Shown here: positions 1 to 10,886 of the stretch, piece after piece
How the letters are laid out: each line of letters opens with the position of its first letter
How positions within the stretch are numbered: position 1 is the stretch's first letter
Origin: Clostridioides sp. ES-S-0054-01
GTDB taxonomy: Bacteria > Bacillota > Clostridia > Peptostreptococcales > Peptostreptococcaceae
DNA: 64,000 bases
Direction: 5' to 3'
NCBI GenBank assembly: GCA_021561035.1
Contig: CP067346.1
Location: forward strand, 3,565,001 to 3,629,000
The notes under the pieces: generated by a model
Told to the model about the DNA's origin: nothing
The model's input: only the letters and a program-made list of their open reading frames with translations
Database searches by the model: none
Translations under genes and position numbers: made by a program

Positions 1-116
1 TTAATTATATCACATAAGTTTTTTTATTTACAAGTGTTCCATTAATATCGTTGTACTTATTTGATAAAATTTAATTTTTTGAGCGTTTTTTGCCATTTTT
101 TTGGATAAATACACCT
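1..116. other. AT-rich intergenic edge of window
   Basis: There is no open reading frame or convincing hairpin here. The stretch lies just 3' of the minus-strand phosphoesterase gene, so it is its downstream untranslated region. The window edge prevents saying what follows. Confidence 0.4.
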
Positions 117-587
117 TTATATGCGTATTTCTTCAATATTTATCTCATCTTCTTCTATATCCATAATGACAAAACTTTTATACGATACTCCTCTTGGAAG
201 TGAAATACTTCCAGGATTTATGTAAAGTACACTATCTTTAATTTCTCTAAACGGAGTATGGGTATGACCAAATATAACTATATCAGCTCCAACTTCAGTT
301 GCCTTCTTTTCTAACATATGTGTACCATATTTTACACCATACTTATCTCCATGGCATAAAAATATAGTTTTATTTGCTACTTCAAAGATAACTTCTTCCT
401 CAACAGCATCAAAATCGCAATTACCTTTAACTGCAATAATTCCTACATTAGTCATACTATGAATATATCTTGAGTCTGTAAAGTTGTCACCCGCATGAAT
501 TATTAGGTCACATTCTTTCAAATATGGTATTGTTTTTTCCATATTTTTAGTCATCATATGTGTATCACTCACTATGCCTATTTTCAT
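117..587 (-). CDS. YfcE/MJ0936-type metallophosphoesterase
   Basis: This 156-residue protein has the calcineurin-like phosphodiesterase fold of the YfcE/MJ0936 family. The metal-binding motifs are visible in order: SDTHM near residues 7-11, HAGDN near 31-35, GNCD near 55-58, CHGD near 78-81, and GHTHTP near 107-112. Family members hydrolyse phosphodiester model substrates with Mn or Ni; the cellular substrate is unknown. The start overlaps the end of the rph-rdgB gene by one base, so the two are translationally coupled. This rph/rdgB/yfcE order is common in clostridia. The length is normal for the family. The fold is certain, the substrate is not. Confidence 0.9.
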   Translation of the reverse strand: MKIGIVSDTHMMTKNMEKTIPYLKECDLIIHAGDNFTDSRYIHSMTNVGIIAVKGNCDFDAVEEEVIFEVANKTIFLCHGDKYGVKYGTHMLEKKATEVGADIVIFGHTHTPFREIKDSVLYINPGSISLPRGVSYKSFVIMDIEEDEINIEEIRI

Positions 588-1936
588 TACTTCACTACCC
601 TTTTTATAAACTCTTGTTTCATAAGTTTTAGTGCATTTGCTCTATGACTGATTGAATTTTTTATAACACTAGGTATTTCTCCAAAAGTCTTATCATATCC
701 TTTTACTATAAATAAACTATCATATCCAAAGCCATTTTTACCCTTTTCTTCAAAGCCTATCTTTCCTTCACAGATTCCTCTTACTACAAATTCTTTTCCA
801 TCTGGAAAAACCACTGCTATTGCAGAGACAAATCTTGCATTTCTTTTACTCATTGGTATATTTTGCATAGCTTTTAATAGCTTTTTTCTATTTTCTTCAT
901 CTGTTGCATGTTCTCCTGCATATCTAGCTGAATAAACACCAGGTTTTTTGCCTAAAGCATCTACTTCTAATCCAGAATCATCTGATATAGCTATAAGTTT
1001 AGTCTTTTTGGCTATTGTTCTAGCTTTTATCAATGCATTATGTTCAAATGTTTTTCCATCCTCTACTATTTCTATCCCTGCTAAGTCAACATCTTTTAAA
1101 GAATATACTTTATATTCAAAGTCTTTTAAAATTTCGCCTATTTCTTCTAGTTTATGAGCATTATTAGTAGCAATCACTACTTCATTGCCATAATCCATAC
1201 CTAATATCTCATCTGCTATTTCACCTAAAACTTCTCTTTGAAGCCTTATTAATTCTTTATTCCCTTTTTCTCCTAACTCTAACAATAAATTTAAATCTTT
1301 TCTCGAAAAAGGTTTCTCTTCTCCAGTCCCCTGTACTTCTACAAACTCACACTTATCAGTCATTATTATATTCATATCTACTTGTGCTTTAGAATCTTCT
1401 TCATAACATAAATCTAGCATGTGTATTTCATTTACTATACCAACACTAATTGCAGATACAAAATTTGTTATTGGCATTTCTTTTATTGTCTTTGCTTTAT
1501 ATAATTTATATATTGCTTCTGCAACTGCTACAAACGCCCCTGTTATAGATGCAGTTCTAGTTCCACCATCTGCTTGAATCACATCACAATCTACCCAAAT
1601 AGTTCTTTCTCCTAACTTATTTAAGTCTACAACAGACCTTATCGCTCTTCCTATTAATCTTTGTATTTCTTGTGTTCTTCCGTCAATTTTTCCCCTAGAT
1701 GCATCTCTTATCTTTCTTTGTTGTGTTGCTCTTGGCAGCATAGAATATTCAGCATTTATCCATCCAGTACCACTATTTCTTAAAAAAGGAGGAACTTTAT
1801 CTTCTACTGAGGCAGTACATATAACCTTTGTCTCTCCCATTTCTATAAGAACAGAACCTTCTGCGTACTTTGTGTAATCTCTAGTTATCTTTACAGGTCT
1901 TATCTGTTCGTTACTTCTATCATAACTTCTGGTCAT
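587..1936 (-). CDS. rph-rdgB: Ribonuclease PH / XTP-dITP pyrophosphatase fusion
   Basis: This 449-residue fusion joins two enzymes that are usually separate. Residues 1 to about 245 are RNase PH, a phosphorolytic 3'-5' exoribonuclease that trims tRNA 3' ends. It starts [13 protein letters not shown] and carries the [21 protein letters not shown] and [10 protein letters not shown] stretches. From about residue 252 the protein is a RdgB/HAM1 pyrophosphatase, with [14 protein letters not shown], the catalytic [20 protein letters not shown] region and an FGYDSLF motif. That enzyme removes dITP and XTP from the nucleotide pool. No stop or internal start separates the halves. The downstream phosphoesterase gene overlaps it by one base. 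The two domains are individually clear and the fusion is seen directly in one frame. Confidence 0.93.
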   Translation of the reverse strand: MTRSYDRSNEQIRPVKITRDYTKYAEGSVLIEMGETKVICTASVEDKVPPFLRNSGTGWINAEYSMLPRATQQRKIRDASRGKIDGRTQEIQRLIGRAIRSVVDLNKLGERTIWVDCDVIQADGGTRTASITGAFVAVAEAIYKLYKAKTIKEMPITNFVSAISVGIVNEIHMLDLCYEEDSKAQVDMNIIMTDKCEFVEVQGTGEEKPFSRKDLNLLLELGEKGNKELIRLQREVLGEIADEILGMDYGNEVVIATNNAHKLEEIGEILKDFEYKVYSLKDVDLAGIEIVEDGKTFEHNALIKARTIAKKTKLIAISDDSGLEVDALGKKPGVYSARYAGEHATDEENRKKLLKAMQNIPMSKRNARFVSAIAVVFPDGKEFVVRGICEGKIGFEEKGKNGFGYDSLFIVKGYDKTFGEIPSVIKNSISHRANALKLMKQEFIKRVVK

Positions 1937-2095
1937 TTTTCATATCCTTTCTTATATTTTTTATATTTTATAAAGTCATTTTTATAATTTTTAATTTTGT
2001 CAAATATTAAGTATTGTCATTTTTCATAATCTTATCAGCTTACTGAACTATTCTATCACTAATCATAGTAGTTTTCTACTAAATTAAGCGACTTT

Positions 2096-4147
<2,052 letters not shown>

Positions 4148-4237
4148 TTAAATTATTTTGAAATTTCCTTATAATTAATTATTTCCTATTTATATATTTT
4201 TTAGTATATCACTTTTTTGACTTTAAATTTACTACAA

Positions 4238-4282
4238 AAAAACTCTTATTAGTATCTCTAATACGACTAATAAGAGTTTTTT
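4238..4282 (-). terminator. Intrinsic terminator after the 2-hydroxyacid dehydrogenase
   Basis: A 12-bp perfect stem (4242-4253 with 4266-4277) is flanked by A and T runs. It lies directly 3' of the minus-strand dehydrogenase gene. The T runs on both strands could make it bidirectional. Confidence 0.8.
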
Positions 4283-4306
4283 ATTTTTATTAAAACTTTT
4301 TTATAT

Positions 4307-5245
4307 TTAATAGCCTCTTGATATGTCTACAACATTATCTACAGGTTTATTCTCCATTATATAATGTTTCAAATTATTATAAACCATATTAAATGTTCTC
4401 TCTTTATTTTTATCAGACACCCAAGAATTATGAGGAGTTATTATGACATTTTCGCACTCCCATAACTTATTATCTTTGCCTAAAGGTTCACTTTCAAATA
4501 CATCTAATGCTACACCTCTAAATTTATCTATATATTCTTCTAAGTCTTTCTGATTAATTGTATTTCCTCTACCTACATTGATAAATACAGAACCCTCTTT
4601 CATAAGTTTAAACATATCTTTGTTTACTATTCCATCTGTACTTTTTGTAGAAGGCATTGCTACAACAACTATATCACATTCTTCAAATACAACACTCATC
4701 TCATCAGTAGCAAAACATTTATCAAAGTATTTTTTACTGCTCCCATCAGTATTGACACCCCATATTTCTAGACCAAAAGCCTTTAATCTCTTTGCTGCTT
4801 CTAAAGATATAGTACCTGTTCCAAGAAATCCAGCTCTTTGTCCATACAATTCTGATACAGAAAAATCCATCTTCCATTCTTTATTTTGTTGTTGTTTAAA
4901 AAACTTTGCACTATTTTTATAGATTTCCAAAATATATAGAACAATAGATTCACCAATAGGTACACTATACCCTCCTCTATTATTTGCTATCTTAATATTT
5001 CTCTTTAATACTTCTTCTTTTGGAAGTTGGTCTATACCTACACTAGTTGTTTGTATATATTTTAAATTTTTCATCTTAGAAATATCTAATCTACTAAAAG
5101 GATTATATGTAACTAGTACATCTGCGGTATTTACATCTTCATTATTTTCAATACTATCTTCAGAATAATGTATAACCTCATATCCTAATTCTCTTATTTT
5201 CTCAAACTTATCTTTTCCATAATTTATTGTAAATAAAACTTTCAT
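4307..5245 (-). CDS. D-isomer-specific 2-hydroxyacid dehydrogenase
   Basis: This is an NAD(P)-dependent oxidoreductase of the D-lactate / D-2-hydroxyacid dehydrogenase family, about 312 residues. The second in-frame ATG (MKVLFTINYG) is preferred because a GGAG lies six bases before it; the longer frame would begin inside that ribosome-binding site at 5260. Visible features are the Rossmann loop GFLGTGTISLEAAKRL, the active-site Arg region NVGRGNTI, the catalytic Glu in VALDVFESEPLG, and the catalytic His in ITPHNSW. The substrate cannot be read from the sequence. It is not obviously the (R)-2-hydroxyisocaproate dehydrogenase of leucine fermentation, which sits in its own operon elsewhere. It is monocistronic with its own terminator. 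Confidence 0.85.
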   Translation of the reverse strand: MKVLFTINYGKDKFEKIRELGYEVIHYSEDSIENNEDVNTADVLVTYNPFSRLDISKMKNLKYIQTTSVGIDQLPKEEVLKRNIKIANNRGGYSVPIGESIVLYILEIYKNSAKFFKQQQNKEWKMDFSVSELYGQRAGFLGTGTISLEAAKRLKAFGLEIWGVNTDGSSKKYFDKCFATDEMSVVFEECDIVVVAMPSTKSTDGIVNKDMFKLMKEGSVFINVGRGNTINQKDLEEYIDKFRGVALDVFESEPLGKDNKLWECENVIITPHNSWVSDKNKERTFNMVYNNLKHYIMENKPVDNVVDISRGY

Positions 5246-5345
5246 CTTAATCTCCTTCATCCACTCACATTAAAAATTTTATATTCTATAGTATAATATG
5301 ATACTTGGTGTACATTAGTTAAACTTACTAGAAGATGTCTCAAAT

Positions 5346-5768
5346 TTACTTATGTTCAATTGTTTTTCCTAAAGCCATAGCATTACGTTCTTGAACTAAA
5401 TTTTCTATTAAATTATTTAATGTCCAATCAATAGATGTCTCAGTTACCATAGCTGTAAAAGGTCTATTTACTCTCACTTTTTTTAGTCCTTCTAAAAATG
5501 CATTTACCTGTGTACTTGGAGTGTTATTAAATATTACAGATTTACTCTTAATCCCGTTTTCACATTCATTTGATATACTTCCATCTAGAATGTCTCTTAT
5601 TATGGTCTCTCCATTTTTATCACTTAAGATGATATGGTCTCTTATTCCAGCAAAGTTGCTGACATTTTTAATTAATGATAATTCTTTTTTATTAAAATTT
5701 ACAAGCATAATACACTTCCTATTGTGTATTTTATCTAGGTTATTATTATTTATTTTTTCAAATGACAT
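5346..5768 (-). CDS. DUF3783 domain protein
   Basis: A small soluble protein of about 140 residues. The C-terminal half (FNNTPSTQVNAFLEGLKKVRVNRPFTAMVT...) matches what I know as DUF3783, a Firmicute family of unknown function. The start MSFEKINN is preferred because AAAGGATGG stands at normal spacing before it; the earlier ATG at 5777 directly abuts that site. There is no signal peptide, membrane segment or cysteine motif. It lies divergent from the MFS transporter and downstream of nothing obvious. The function is unknown. Confidence 0.65.
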   Translation of the reverse strand: MSFEKINNNNLDKIHNRKCIMLVNFNKKELSLIKNVSNFAGIRDHIILSDKNGETIIRDILDGSISNECENGIKSKSVIFNNTPSTQVNAFLEGLKKVRVNRPFTAMVTETSIDWTLNNLIENLVQERNAMALGKTIEHK

Positions 5769-5955
5769 TTTATCCATCCTTTCATTTATCTATATATTTT
5801 AATTTACCCTATACATTTAAAATAATCAATTTTTATAGTTAATTTTATACTAATACCCAATATTATATTTAAATAGTTAGGCTATCCAAAACTAATATAT
5901 AAAATTAGAATAATTAGATTAATATCTACAAATCATAACCTAAAGGAGAGATACC

Positions 5956-7239
5956 ATGAATACATTACTAAACAATAAATTTAGCATTAAAAACTTTTCA
6001 AATGTTTGGGTTATAGTACTTGGTTGTATGTTGATACAAGCTGTTCCATTTAGTATTGTAGCAAGTATACAGCCTCAGTTTATAAGTTATGTTGTAGAAG
6101 GAGAAGGCTTTAGTTTAGCATCTTTTTCCCTAATATTTACAATTGGTACTATCGCTTCAGCAATTGCATCACCTTTTATAGGTGTATTATTTTCTAAAGT
6201 CAATATTAAGATACTATATTTATTAGGTTGTATAATTTCTAGTATTGCTTTTGCTACTTTTTCTATATGTACTGAACTATGGCAATTTTACACTGTATCA
6301 TGTATTGTGCAAATTGGTGCTACAATCATATCTGCCATAGGAATACCAGTTTTAATAAGTGCTTGGTTTGATGAAGAAAGCAAAGGAAAAGCTCTAGGCT
6401 TTGCTTTTGCTGGTGGTTCTATTGGTAGTATATTTCTTCAACCACTTGCAGTTCGCCTGTTAGCAACTCAAGGATACAGTCGTTCTTATCTAATCTTTGG
6501 AATTGTAGCATTAATAGTTGGTATACCTGTAATATTATTCATACTTAGGATGCCTAAAGATACTAATGAAAAAGTAAAATCTAAAGGTAAAAAAGAGAAA
6601 TCATCTGGCAATATTTCTCCTTCAGTATGGGGTTATACATTAAAAGAAGCTAAAAAAATTAAATATTTTTGGATTATGACAATTGGATTTGTATTTGTTG
6701 GTATATATGTTTCATCATTATCTGTACAATATCCAACTTATCTTAGAAATTATTTAAATCCTATTTTAATAGGGACAATAGGCTCAACTTTTGCTTTATT
6801 TGCTCTCATTGGTAATTTATTTGGAGGATTATTGTTTGACAAATTTGGTCAAATAAAACCACTTATTATATCTTTTATATTGGTGCTTATAGCAACTTTA
6901 TCGCTACTATTTGTAGATAAATCTTCTGCTTTTGCATTTGTGTTTGCTATATTGAAAGGACTTTCTGTATTTGCTTATATGATTGGACCTGCTTATTTAA
7001 CTGGCACTTTCTTTGGGCAAAAGGAGTTTGGTAGCATATATGGAATCGTACAATTAATTTTTGCAGTAGGATTTGCATTAGGTTCAACATTATTTGGATT
7101 ACTAGTTGATAATTTTGGATATAGATTTTCTTGGTCTATTATAATTTTATCAGTTATAATTGCCTATACTTTACTTATTGTAACTTCTATAGGAATGAAA
7201 AAATTGAATAAAGAAAGATTAGATAAACTAATGCAATAA
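5956..7239 (+). CDS. MFS transporter, oxalate/formate antiporter-like (OFA) family
   Basis: A 427-residue membrane protein with about twelve hydrophobic segments and a basic central loop (KDTNEKVKSKGKKEKSSGN near residues 200-220), the classic 6+6 major-facilitator layout. The N-terminal domain carries a SPFIGVLFSKVNIKILYLLG segment resembling motif A, and its C-terminal counterpart is GGLLFDKFGQIKPLI. The overall character fits the oxalate:formate antiporter family, so a small carboxylate is the likely substrate. It lies beside the formate dehydrogenase/hydrogenase operon and converges on it, which makes formate transport an attractive but unproven guess. A GGAGAG ribosome-binding site stands before the ATG. 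Confidence 0.8.
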   Translation: MNTLLNNKFSIKNFSNVWVIVLGCMLIQAVPFSIVASIQPQFISYVVEGEGFSLASFSLIFTIGTIASAIASPFIGVLFSKVNIKILYLLGCIISSIAFATFSICTELWQFYTVSCIVQIGATIISAIGIPVLISAWFDEESKGKALGFAFAGGSIGSIFLQPLAVRLLATQGYSRSYLIFGIVALIVGIPVILFILRMPKDTNEKVKSKGKKEKSSGNISPSVWGYTLKEAKKIKYFWIMTIGFVFVGIYVSSLSVQYPTYLRNYLNPILIGTIGSTFALFALIGNLFGGLLFDKFGQIKPLIISFILVLIATLSLLFVDKSSAFAFVFAILKGLSVFAYMIGPAYLTGTFFGQKEFGSIYGIVQLIFAVGFALGSTLFGLLVDNFGYRFSWSIIILSVIIAYTLLIVTSIGMKKLNKERLDKLMQ

Positions 7240-7268
7240 TTGATTTTTAGATATATAAATATTATAAT

Positions 7269-7313
7269 AAAAAAGATGGAGCTTTTAATCATAAATAAAA
7301 CTCCATCTTTTTT
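7269..7313. terminator. Bidirectional terminator between MFS gene and hydrogenase operon
   Basis: A 13-bp perfect stem (7269-7281 with 7301-7313) has A/T runs built into both arms. It separates the convergent plus-strand transporter and minus-strand hydN operon and can serve both. Confidence 0.85.
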
Positions 7314-7316
7314 ATA

Positions 7317-7835
7317 TTATAGTATAGCTAGTTTTCTCTTATTTTTAACTTTACTATCTATATCCTCATCCTTAACTATAGTAAATGCCTTAGTTGGACA
7401 GACATTTACACATGCAGGTCCTTCTGGCGATTCTATACAAAAATCACACTTATTTGCTGTCATTCTTTCTCTAAAACAAAGCTTTCCTTCATCTACATCT
7501 TTTAATGTAACTATGTCTATTGCACCTATAGGACATGCTAACATACAAGTCTTACATCCTATACAATTTTCTTCATTTATTTTTATTGTATTCCCAACCC
7601 TAACTATACCACCATTTGGACATGCCTTTACACAAGGAGCATCTTCACAATGTCTACACTGTATTGGAGCACTGACTTCCTTTGTCTTTATGACAGAAAG
7701 TTTTGGGTTAAAATTTATTTCATCTGGATTTTTGTAAAAAATATCTTCATCTGAATGTGCAACTACACATCCTATCATACAAGTTCTACATCCTATGCAT
7801 TTATCAGGGTCTGCTATAACAAAATAGTTCATCAC
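7317..7835 (-). CDS. hydN: HydN-type four-cluster ferredoxin subunit (distal copy)
   Basis: A 172-residue electron-transfer protein of the HycB/HydN family. Four cysteine clusters are visible: CIGCRTCMIGC near 14-24, CRHCEDAPCVKAC near 60-72, CIGCKTCMLAC near 92-102, and the C-terminal CDFC...CVNVC pair. These predict four [4Fe-4S] centres. Such subunits wire formate dehydrogenase to [FeFe] hydrogenase in hydrogen-dependent CO2 reductase or formate-hydrogen-lyase-like complexes. The start overlaps the hydA stop by four bases (ATGA). It is the last gene of the fdhF operon and ends at a strong terminator. It is clearly related to the upstream hydN copy but diverged. Confidence 0.9.
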   Translation of the reverse strand: MMNYFVIADPDKCIGCRTCMIGCVVAHSDEDIFYKNPDEINFNPKLSVIKTKEVSAPIQCRHCEDAPCVKACPNGGIVRVGNTIKINEENCIGCKTCMLACPIGAIDIVTLKDVDEGKLCFRERMTANKCDFCIESPEGPACVNVCPTKAFTIVKDEDIDSKVKNKRKLAIL

Positions 7836-9208
7836 TTAGCCACTTCCTTTCCTATACAATACGTAGTGTGTAATAAATGATGAGATTTTTCTCCTAATGG
7901 CTCTACTAAATATTCATCATACAATTTTTTAATTTCAGGGTTCTCATGAGATTTTCTAACTGCTAAATGTTCATCATGCACATATGTTGCCTTTGTTCTA
8001 TTTTCATAGGCCAATTCCTTATATTCTTCTAGTAAAATTTTTGGCTGACCACCACCACTTACACACCCAACAGGACAAGTCATAACTTCAATAAAATCTA
8101 CATCTAACTTTCCTTTTTCCAAATCTTCAAGTACTGGTATTACATTTTTTAGTCCACTTACTACTCCAACTCTTAGGTTCAAATCTCCTATTTTAATAGT
8201 TGACTTTCTAAAACCATGTTCTCCTCTTACTTGTTTTACCTCTACATTAGGAATACTTTCTCCAGTTATAAGCTCATAACCTGTTCTTATAGCAGCTTCC
8301 ATAACTCCACCAGTAACACCAAAGATAGTTCCAGCTCCACTATAACTACCTAAAGGGGAATCAAATTTTTCTTCTCTTAAGTTTTTAAAATCAATTCCCA
8401 TATCTTTTATTAGATAAGCTAATTCTCTAGTAGTTAGCACTACATCTACATCTCTATATCCACTAGAATCCATTTCTTCTCTATCACATTCATATTTTTT
8501 ACATGTACATGGCATTATAGAAACACTAAATATCTTTGAAGCATCTACACTATTTATTTCTGCACCATAAGTTTTAAATATTGCACCACCCATTTGTTGG
8601 GGTGATTTACAAGAAGAGAGATGATTAGTTAATTTAGGATAATTTTTTTCCATAAACTTTACCCATGCTGGACAACAAGATGTAAACATTGGAAGAGTTC
8701 CACCTTCTGTTACTCTCTTAATTAACTCACTGCCTTCTTCCATGATAGTCAAATCTGCCGCAAAATTAGTATCATAGACTCTATCAAAATTTAAAGCTCT
8801 AAGTGCTGCTGCCATTTTACCAGCACCTAGGTATCCTAAATAATATCCAAAATCTTCTCCTAAGGCAACTCTAACTGCTGGTGCACATTGAACCATAGTA
8901 AATACGTTTGGGTCACTTAAAGCTTTTTTCACCCTATCTACATCACATACATTGTATGCTGCAAATATAGGCTCATTTATAGACTCTGGTATCTCTCTTT
9001 CTTGTTTTTTTTCTTGTAAAAACTCAAATCCTTCATCTATAACTGACGCATAAGATTTACAAGTTTGAACACATTGACCACACATAACACATCTATCTAA
9101 ATTTATTTCTTGTGGCTTTCCCTCTTCACCTTCAATAGCATTTACTGGACAGACTTTTGAACATTCTCTACATCCAGTACATAAATCTTTATCTATATTT
9201 ATTATCAT
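7832..9208 (-). CDS. hydA: [FeFe] hydrogenase catalytic subunit HydA
   Basis: An iron-only hydrogenase of about 458 residues that interconverts protons and H2. The ATG of MIINIDKDLC is chosen because AGGTGA lies correctly before it; the longer frame begins with a GTG inside that site. N-terminal [4Fe-4S] motifs (CTGCRECSKVC 10-20, CVMCGQCVQTC 40-50) feed the H-cluster. All three H-cluster signatures are present: TSCCPAW (176-182), MPCTCKKYE (232-240) and EVMTCPVGCVSGGGQP (374-389). It lacks the long N-terminal extension of monomeric clostridial hydrogenases, as expected for the subunit of an HDCR-like complex. It sits between two hydN genes in the formate dehydrogenase operon. Confidence 0.95.
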   Translation of the reverse strand: MIINIDKDLCTGCRECSKVCPVNAIEGEEGKPQEINLDRCVMCGQCVQTCKSYASVIDEGFEFLQEKKQEREIPESINEPIFAAYNVCDVDRVKKALSDPNVFTMVQCAPAVRVALGEDFGYYLGYLGAGKMAAALRALNFDRVYDTNFAADLTIMEEGSELIKRVTEGGTLPMFTSCCPAWVKFMEKNYPKLTNHLSSCKSPQQMGGAIFKTYGAEINSVDASKIFSVSIMPCTCKKYECDREEMDSSGYRDVDVVLTTRELAYLIKDMGIDFKNLREEKFDSPLGSYSGAGTIFGVTGGVMEAAIRTGYELITGESIPNVEVKQVRGEHGFRKSTIKIGDLNLRVGVVSGLKNVIPVLEDLEKGKLDVDFIEVMTCPVGCVSGGGQPKILLEEYKELAYENRTKATYVHDEHLAVRKSHENPEIKKLYDEYLVEPLGEKSHHLLHTTYCIGKEVAK

Positions 9209-9232
9209 AAACGTCACCTACCCCTGTATCCT

Positions 9233-9784
9233 TTATTTATTTGTTAACAATAAGCTAAGTGCAGCTTGTCTATTCTTAGCTTTTTTGTCATCTATTGGAG
9301 TAACAAGTTTTAATGCTTCATGAGGACATGCACTTATACAAGCTATTTTTTCATTATCTTTACATAAGTCACATTTATAAGCTATCTTTTTATTTTCGTC
9401 TAAAATTACTTGTTCCACTTCTTTACCATCTTCATATTGTGGAAGTAAGTCTATAGCTCCAAAAGGACATGCTAGAAGACAAGTTTTACATCCTATACAC
9501 TTTTCTTCATTTACAGACATAATATTATTTTCTTTGATTATAGCTTTTTGTGGACATGAGTTTAAGCAAGGAGCATCTTCACAATGTCTACATTGTATTG
9601 GCATACAGAAAGTGTCACCTTTTACTAAATAAAGTCTAGGTATAACAGGTATATCAACTGTTCCAACTGTATAACCTACATTGTTATGTTGATTATGCAT
9701 TGTAAAACAAGCTACTTCACAAGCTCTACATCCCGTACATTTGTTTGGGTCTGCTATTACAAAAGAGCCTATTTTATTTTTCAT
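9233..9784 (-). CDS. hydN: HydN-type four-cluster ferredoxin subunit (proximal copy)
   Basis: A 183-residue iron-sulfur protein with cysteine clusters CTGCRACEVAC near 16-26, CRHCEDAPCLNSC near 64-76, CIGCKTCLLAC near 96-106 and CDLC...CISACP near 143-157, giving four predicted [4Fe-4S] centres. This architecture is that of HycB/HydN electron-transfer subunits that pair with formate dehydrogenase H. It is followed after 24 bp by hydA. Having two hydN copies around hydA suggests one serves the dehydrogenase side and one the hydrogenase side, but that division is inference. Confidence 0.9.
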   Translation of the reverse strand: MKNKIGSFVIADPNKCTGCRACEVACFTMHNQHNNVGYTVGTVDIPVIPRLYLVKGDTFCMPIQCRHCEDAPCLNSCPQKAIIKENNIMSVNEEKCIGCKTCLLACPFGAIDLLPQYEDGKEVEQVILDENKKIAYKCDLCKDNEKIACISACPHEALKLVTPIDDKKAKNRQAALSLLLTNK

Positions 9785-9820
9785 ATTATCCCACCTTTCA
9801 ATTTGTATATTTGTAACTCT

Positions 9821-9994
9821 CTAGTTACTTTCATTATATATATTTATATATTTTAATATTTTCTCAATACTTATGCTTCGCTTACATTTTTTACACAAAT
9901 TGTATGTATTATTATACACCTTATCAGTATCATTAATTAATACTCCACAGATTTCACACTTTGAATATTTTTGCTCCTCTTTTTTAGTAGACAT
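9821..9994 (-). CDS. Small zinc-ribbon protein in the fdh operon
   Basis: A 57-residue protein starting MSTKKEEQ. It has two CxxC pairs (CEICG and CKKCK, about twenty residues apart), typical of a small zinc ribbon or rubredoxin-like knuckle. A longer version from 10036 would overlap the end of fdhD; I chose the inner ATG because AAGTGAGA stands in front and most of the extension looks non-coding, but either is possible. It lies between fdhD and hydN on the same strand. The family is unrecognised. Its operon position suggests a role in cofactor insertion or complex assembly, which is inference only. Confidence 0.6.
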   Translation of the reverse strand: MSTKKEEQKYSKCEICGVLINDTDKVYNNTYNLCKKCKRSISIEKILKYINIYNESN

Positions 9995-10004
9995 ATACTC
10001 ATTC

Positions 10005-10838
10005 TCACTTTTTAATAACTCTCTGTGGATTTGCATAAATATTCATCCGTCTTCCTCTTACAAATCCAATAAGGGTTATATTTAATTTTTTAGAAAGCTC
10101 TATTGATAAATTAGTTGGTGCTGATTTTGATACTACTATAGGAATTTGAGTCATAGCTGCTTTTAATATCATCTCCAATGATATTCTTCCACTTACGGCT
10201 ATAATTTTGTCTTTCAATGTTATCTCATTTAAAACACAAAATCCAATAGCCTTATCCATTGCATTATGTCTTGCTACATCTTCACAAGTCACTATATTTT
10301 TATCAAAATTAAATACGGAGACACTATGTACCCCACCTGTATTTTTAAATAATTCGGATGAATTTAAATTTCTATCCATTATACTGTAAATCGTATCATA
10401 ATTTATTTTTATATTACTCTCTACAGGAGTACATTTTATATAGTCTAGTGAATTTAAAAATATAATTTGCTCATCTTTATTTTTTTGTTTCTCTTGAATA
10501 GTTACTTTCGCAAAACGTTCACTCTCATTTATCTCAATATTTAATAAGCTTTTTTTGTTTTCTATATATCCTTTTGTCTTCAAAAAACCTACTATAAGTT
10601 CGTTCAAATTATATGGTGTACATAGAAATGTGTTTACATATTTATCATTTAAAATAAAACTAAGTGGGTATTCTGCTATTATTTCTTCATTCTCTGTTGA
10701 TACTTCATGTTCATTTATTTTACTTACTTCTACATTAAAAGAATTTAAATATTTGTAATCTACTAGACTATAACTGTTTTCAAAAACTTTATCCTTACTA
10801 TTTTCTTGTAATTTAGTTTTTGAGTATATATTGTTCAT
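10005..10838 (-). CDS. fdhD: Formate dehydrogenase accessory sulfurtransferase FdhD
   Basis: FdhD delivers sulfur from IscS to the molybdenum or tungsten cofactor of formate dehydrogenase, and fdhF lies directly upstream. The 277-residue length is normal. Conserved blocks include the N-terminal EYPLSFILNDKYVNTFLCTP, the FKNTGGVHSVSVF block and CEDVARHNAMDKAIGF, followed by VSGRISLEMILKAAMTQIPIVVSKSAPT. One oddity: the flexible loop that normally holds a CxxC pair reads DYIKCTPVES here, with only one cysteine. The gene follows fdhF by about 48 bp on the same strand, which supports a dedicated partner role. Confidence 0.9.
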   Translation of the reverse strand: MNNIYSKTKLQENSKDKVFENSYSLVDYKYLNSFNVEVSKINEHEVSTENEEIIAEYPLSFILNDKYVNTFLCTPYNLNELIVGFLKTKGYIENKKSLLNIEINESERFAKVTIQEKQKNKDEQIIFLNSLDYIKCTPVESNIKINYDTIYSIMDRNLNSSELFKNTGGVHSVSVFNFDKNIVTCEDVARHNAMDKAIGFCVLNEITLKDKIIAVSGRISLEMILKAAMTQIPIVVSKSAPTNLSIELSKKLNITLIGFVRGRRMNIYANPQRVIKK

Positions 10839-10886
10839 AAAATATTAGCCTTTCTGCTTTTTATAAATTCTTAATCTAATAAGCCA

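Noticed and set aside
7240-7737. A 165-codon plus-strand frame after the MFS gene
   Set aside because: It runs through a strong bidirectional terminator and antisense to hydN; no start context.
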